A stretch of DNA of 6,258 bases from Chitinophagaceae bacterium (GTDB lineage Bacteria > Bacteroidota > Bacteroidia > Chitinophagales > Chitinophagaceae), in contig JANYEU010000445.1 of NCBI GenBank assembly GCA_025362915.1, positions 1 through 6,258 of the forward strand. Direction: 5' to 3'. Shown here piece after piece: positions 5,701 through 6,258 of the stretch; positions within the stretch are counted from its first letter, which is position 1, and each line of letters begins with the position of its first letter. Both the position numbers and the translations under genes were made by a program. Below the pieces are notes generated by a model that did no database searches, had not been told where the DNA came from, and saw nothing but the letters and a program-made list of their open reading frames with translations.

Positions 5701-5849
5701 AAGTAATATAAAAATAACCGCCAAGAGCGCAGAGGTATTCCGCAGAGGAAACACACAGGAATAGAGGGGATGTATCTTCTAGAAAAAATATTTCTATCAT
5801 TTATGGAAAAAATAAAGTGTGTGTATCTCAATAGAAAAATAGTATTGCC
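5701..5849. promoter_or_regulatory. divergent spacer between sigma factor and tonB
   Basis: These 149 bases separate the outward-facing sigma and tonB genes and must hold both promoters unless either is read from outside. I find no TAnnTTTG box with a proper TTG partner on either strand. The closest plus-strand word, TAGTATTG at 5840-5847, is too close to the tonB ATG. The sigma-proximal third carries the CGCAGAGG repeats; the rest is A/T-rich without further structure. If the sigma factor is autoregulated, its own non-standard promoter could be here. Confidence 0.45.
5717..5748. repeat. CGCAGAGG direct repeats (ACCGC-AAGAG-CGCAGAGG type intergenic element)
   Basis: CGCAGAGG occurs at 5728-5735 and again at 5741-5748, preceded by the related ACCGCCAAGAG at 5717-5727. 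This G/C-rich patch stands out from the A/T-rich spacer. It resembles the ACCGC(A)AAGA-CGCAGAGG intergenic repeats I remember from many unrelated bacterial genomes. It lies 17 bases upstream of the sigma ATG on its transcript side, so it may be part of the 5' leader. Confidence 0.55.
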
Positions 5850-6258
5850 ATGAACAGAGAAAACATTTTAACAGCAGATGTATTAGACATCATCTTCGAT
5901 GGAAGAAACAAGGCGTATGGGGCTTACAACCTACGCAAAACGTACAATGAACGCATTAGGTATGCACTACTTGGGATGGCAGCATTCTGCTTCCTTTTCT
6001 TTTTGAGTATGGTTATTAACTTTAGTAAAAAGAAAACCCCATTGGTTTATGTGACTGATAGTTTTGTTTTATCAGATAATATTAAGGATAAATCAAAGCC
6101 ATTACCACCACCTCCCCAACCTGCTCCCAAGCCACATCAGATGCAAGTAGAAACAAGAATTTTCACTCATCCATTTATTGTAGAGGATAATAAGGTTGTA
6201 GACCCACCTCCTACTCAGGAATCATTGGATATTGTGAAGATTGGTTCCCAAAATATAG
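5850..6258 (+). CDS. tonB: TonB-family energy transducer, N-terminal part (runs off the window)
   Basis: 136 codons are visible from ATG at 5850 and the frame stays open to the window edge. Residues 9-32 (ADVLDIIFDGRNKAYGAYNLRKTY in key outline) are the hallmark cytoplasmic start of Bacteroidota TonB proteins. One membrane helix follows at about 38-58, then a basic KKK. A proline-rich stretch (PLPPPPQPAPKP, 84-95) and a second short one (DPPPT, 118-122) begin the stiff periplasmic spacer. The C-terminal TonB domain that grips TonB-dependent receptors is beyond 6258. With ExbB and ExbD it would pass proton-motive energy to outer-membrane receptors for siderophores, glycans or similar cargo. 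It is transcribed away from the sigma/anti-sigma-like pair, which commonly controls such receptors, but no receptor is visible here. The right edge is the cause of truncation. Confidence 0.9.
   Translation, partial: MNRENILTADVLDIIFDGRNKAYGAYNLRKTYNERIRYALLGMAAFCFLFFLSMVINFSKKKTPLVYVTDSFVLSDNIKDKSKPLPPPPQPAPKPHQMQVETRIFTHPFIVEDNKVVDPPPTQESLDIVKIGSQNI

Noticed and set aside
5701..5754. N-terminal extension of the sigma frame to ATG 5754 (MFPLRNTSALLAVIFILL)
   Set aside because: It would read through the CGCAGAGG repeat patch and add a hydrophobic stretch foreign to ECF sigma factors; ATG 5700 gives a normal start.

Overview
The window looks like a chromosomal piece of a Bacteroidota genome, probably Chitinophagaceae or a close relative. 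The evidence is the A/T-rich coding style with A-rich or weak ribosome sites, a perfect TAnnTTTG-type -7 box before the tRNA, a DUF4199 membrane protein, a TonB with the lineage-typical 'ADVLDIIF..RNKAYGAY' N-terminus, and an ECF sigma factor paired with a small one-helix anti-sigma-like protein. The family assignment within the phylum is inference from remembered protein motifs.

Layout: (1) 1-58, minus strand: a tRNA-Pro(GGG) cut by the window's left edge. (2) 133-2884, plus strand: a tight run of three genes, namely a dihydroorotase-like protein that has lost nearly all of its metal ligands, a four-helix DUF4199 protein, and a membrane-anchored family 2 glycosyltransferase of the polyprenyl-phosphate type. 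(3) 2960-3510, plus strand: a two-gene toxin-antitoxin module (54-residue antitoxin overlapping a PIN/VapC toxin with a GTG start). It lies between the family 2 glycosyltransferase and (4) a family 4 glycosyltransferase at 3514-4653. (5) 4654-4744: a short convergent spacer almost filled by tandem 21-base units and a 31-bp near-perfect hairpin. (6) 4745-5700, minus strand: an ECF sigma factor gene followed by its anti-sigma-like partner, joined by an ATGA overlap. The sigma gene carries an in-frame TGA at codon 53, between regions 2.1 and 2.2, followed at once by ATG. (7) 5701-5849: a divergent spacer with CGCAGAGG repeats. (8) 5850-6258, plus strand: the N-terminal part of a TonB-family energy transducer running off the right edge.

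How the genes may work together: the two glycosyltransferases and DUF4199 point to cell-envelope glycan assembly, with the inactive dihydroorotase-like protein a likely non-enzymatic or repurposed passenger of that operon. The toxin-antitoxin pair looks like a later insertion. The right end is a surface-signalling or uptake neighbourhood (sigma, membrane anti-sigma-like protein, TonB). Its sigma gene is either broken, split by stop-restart translation, or affected by a sequence error. The two points most worth a second look are the interrupted sigma gene and the metal-site-free dihydroorotase homologue.
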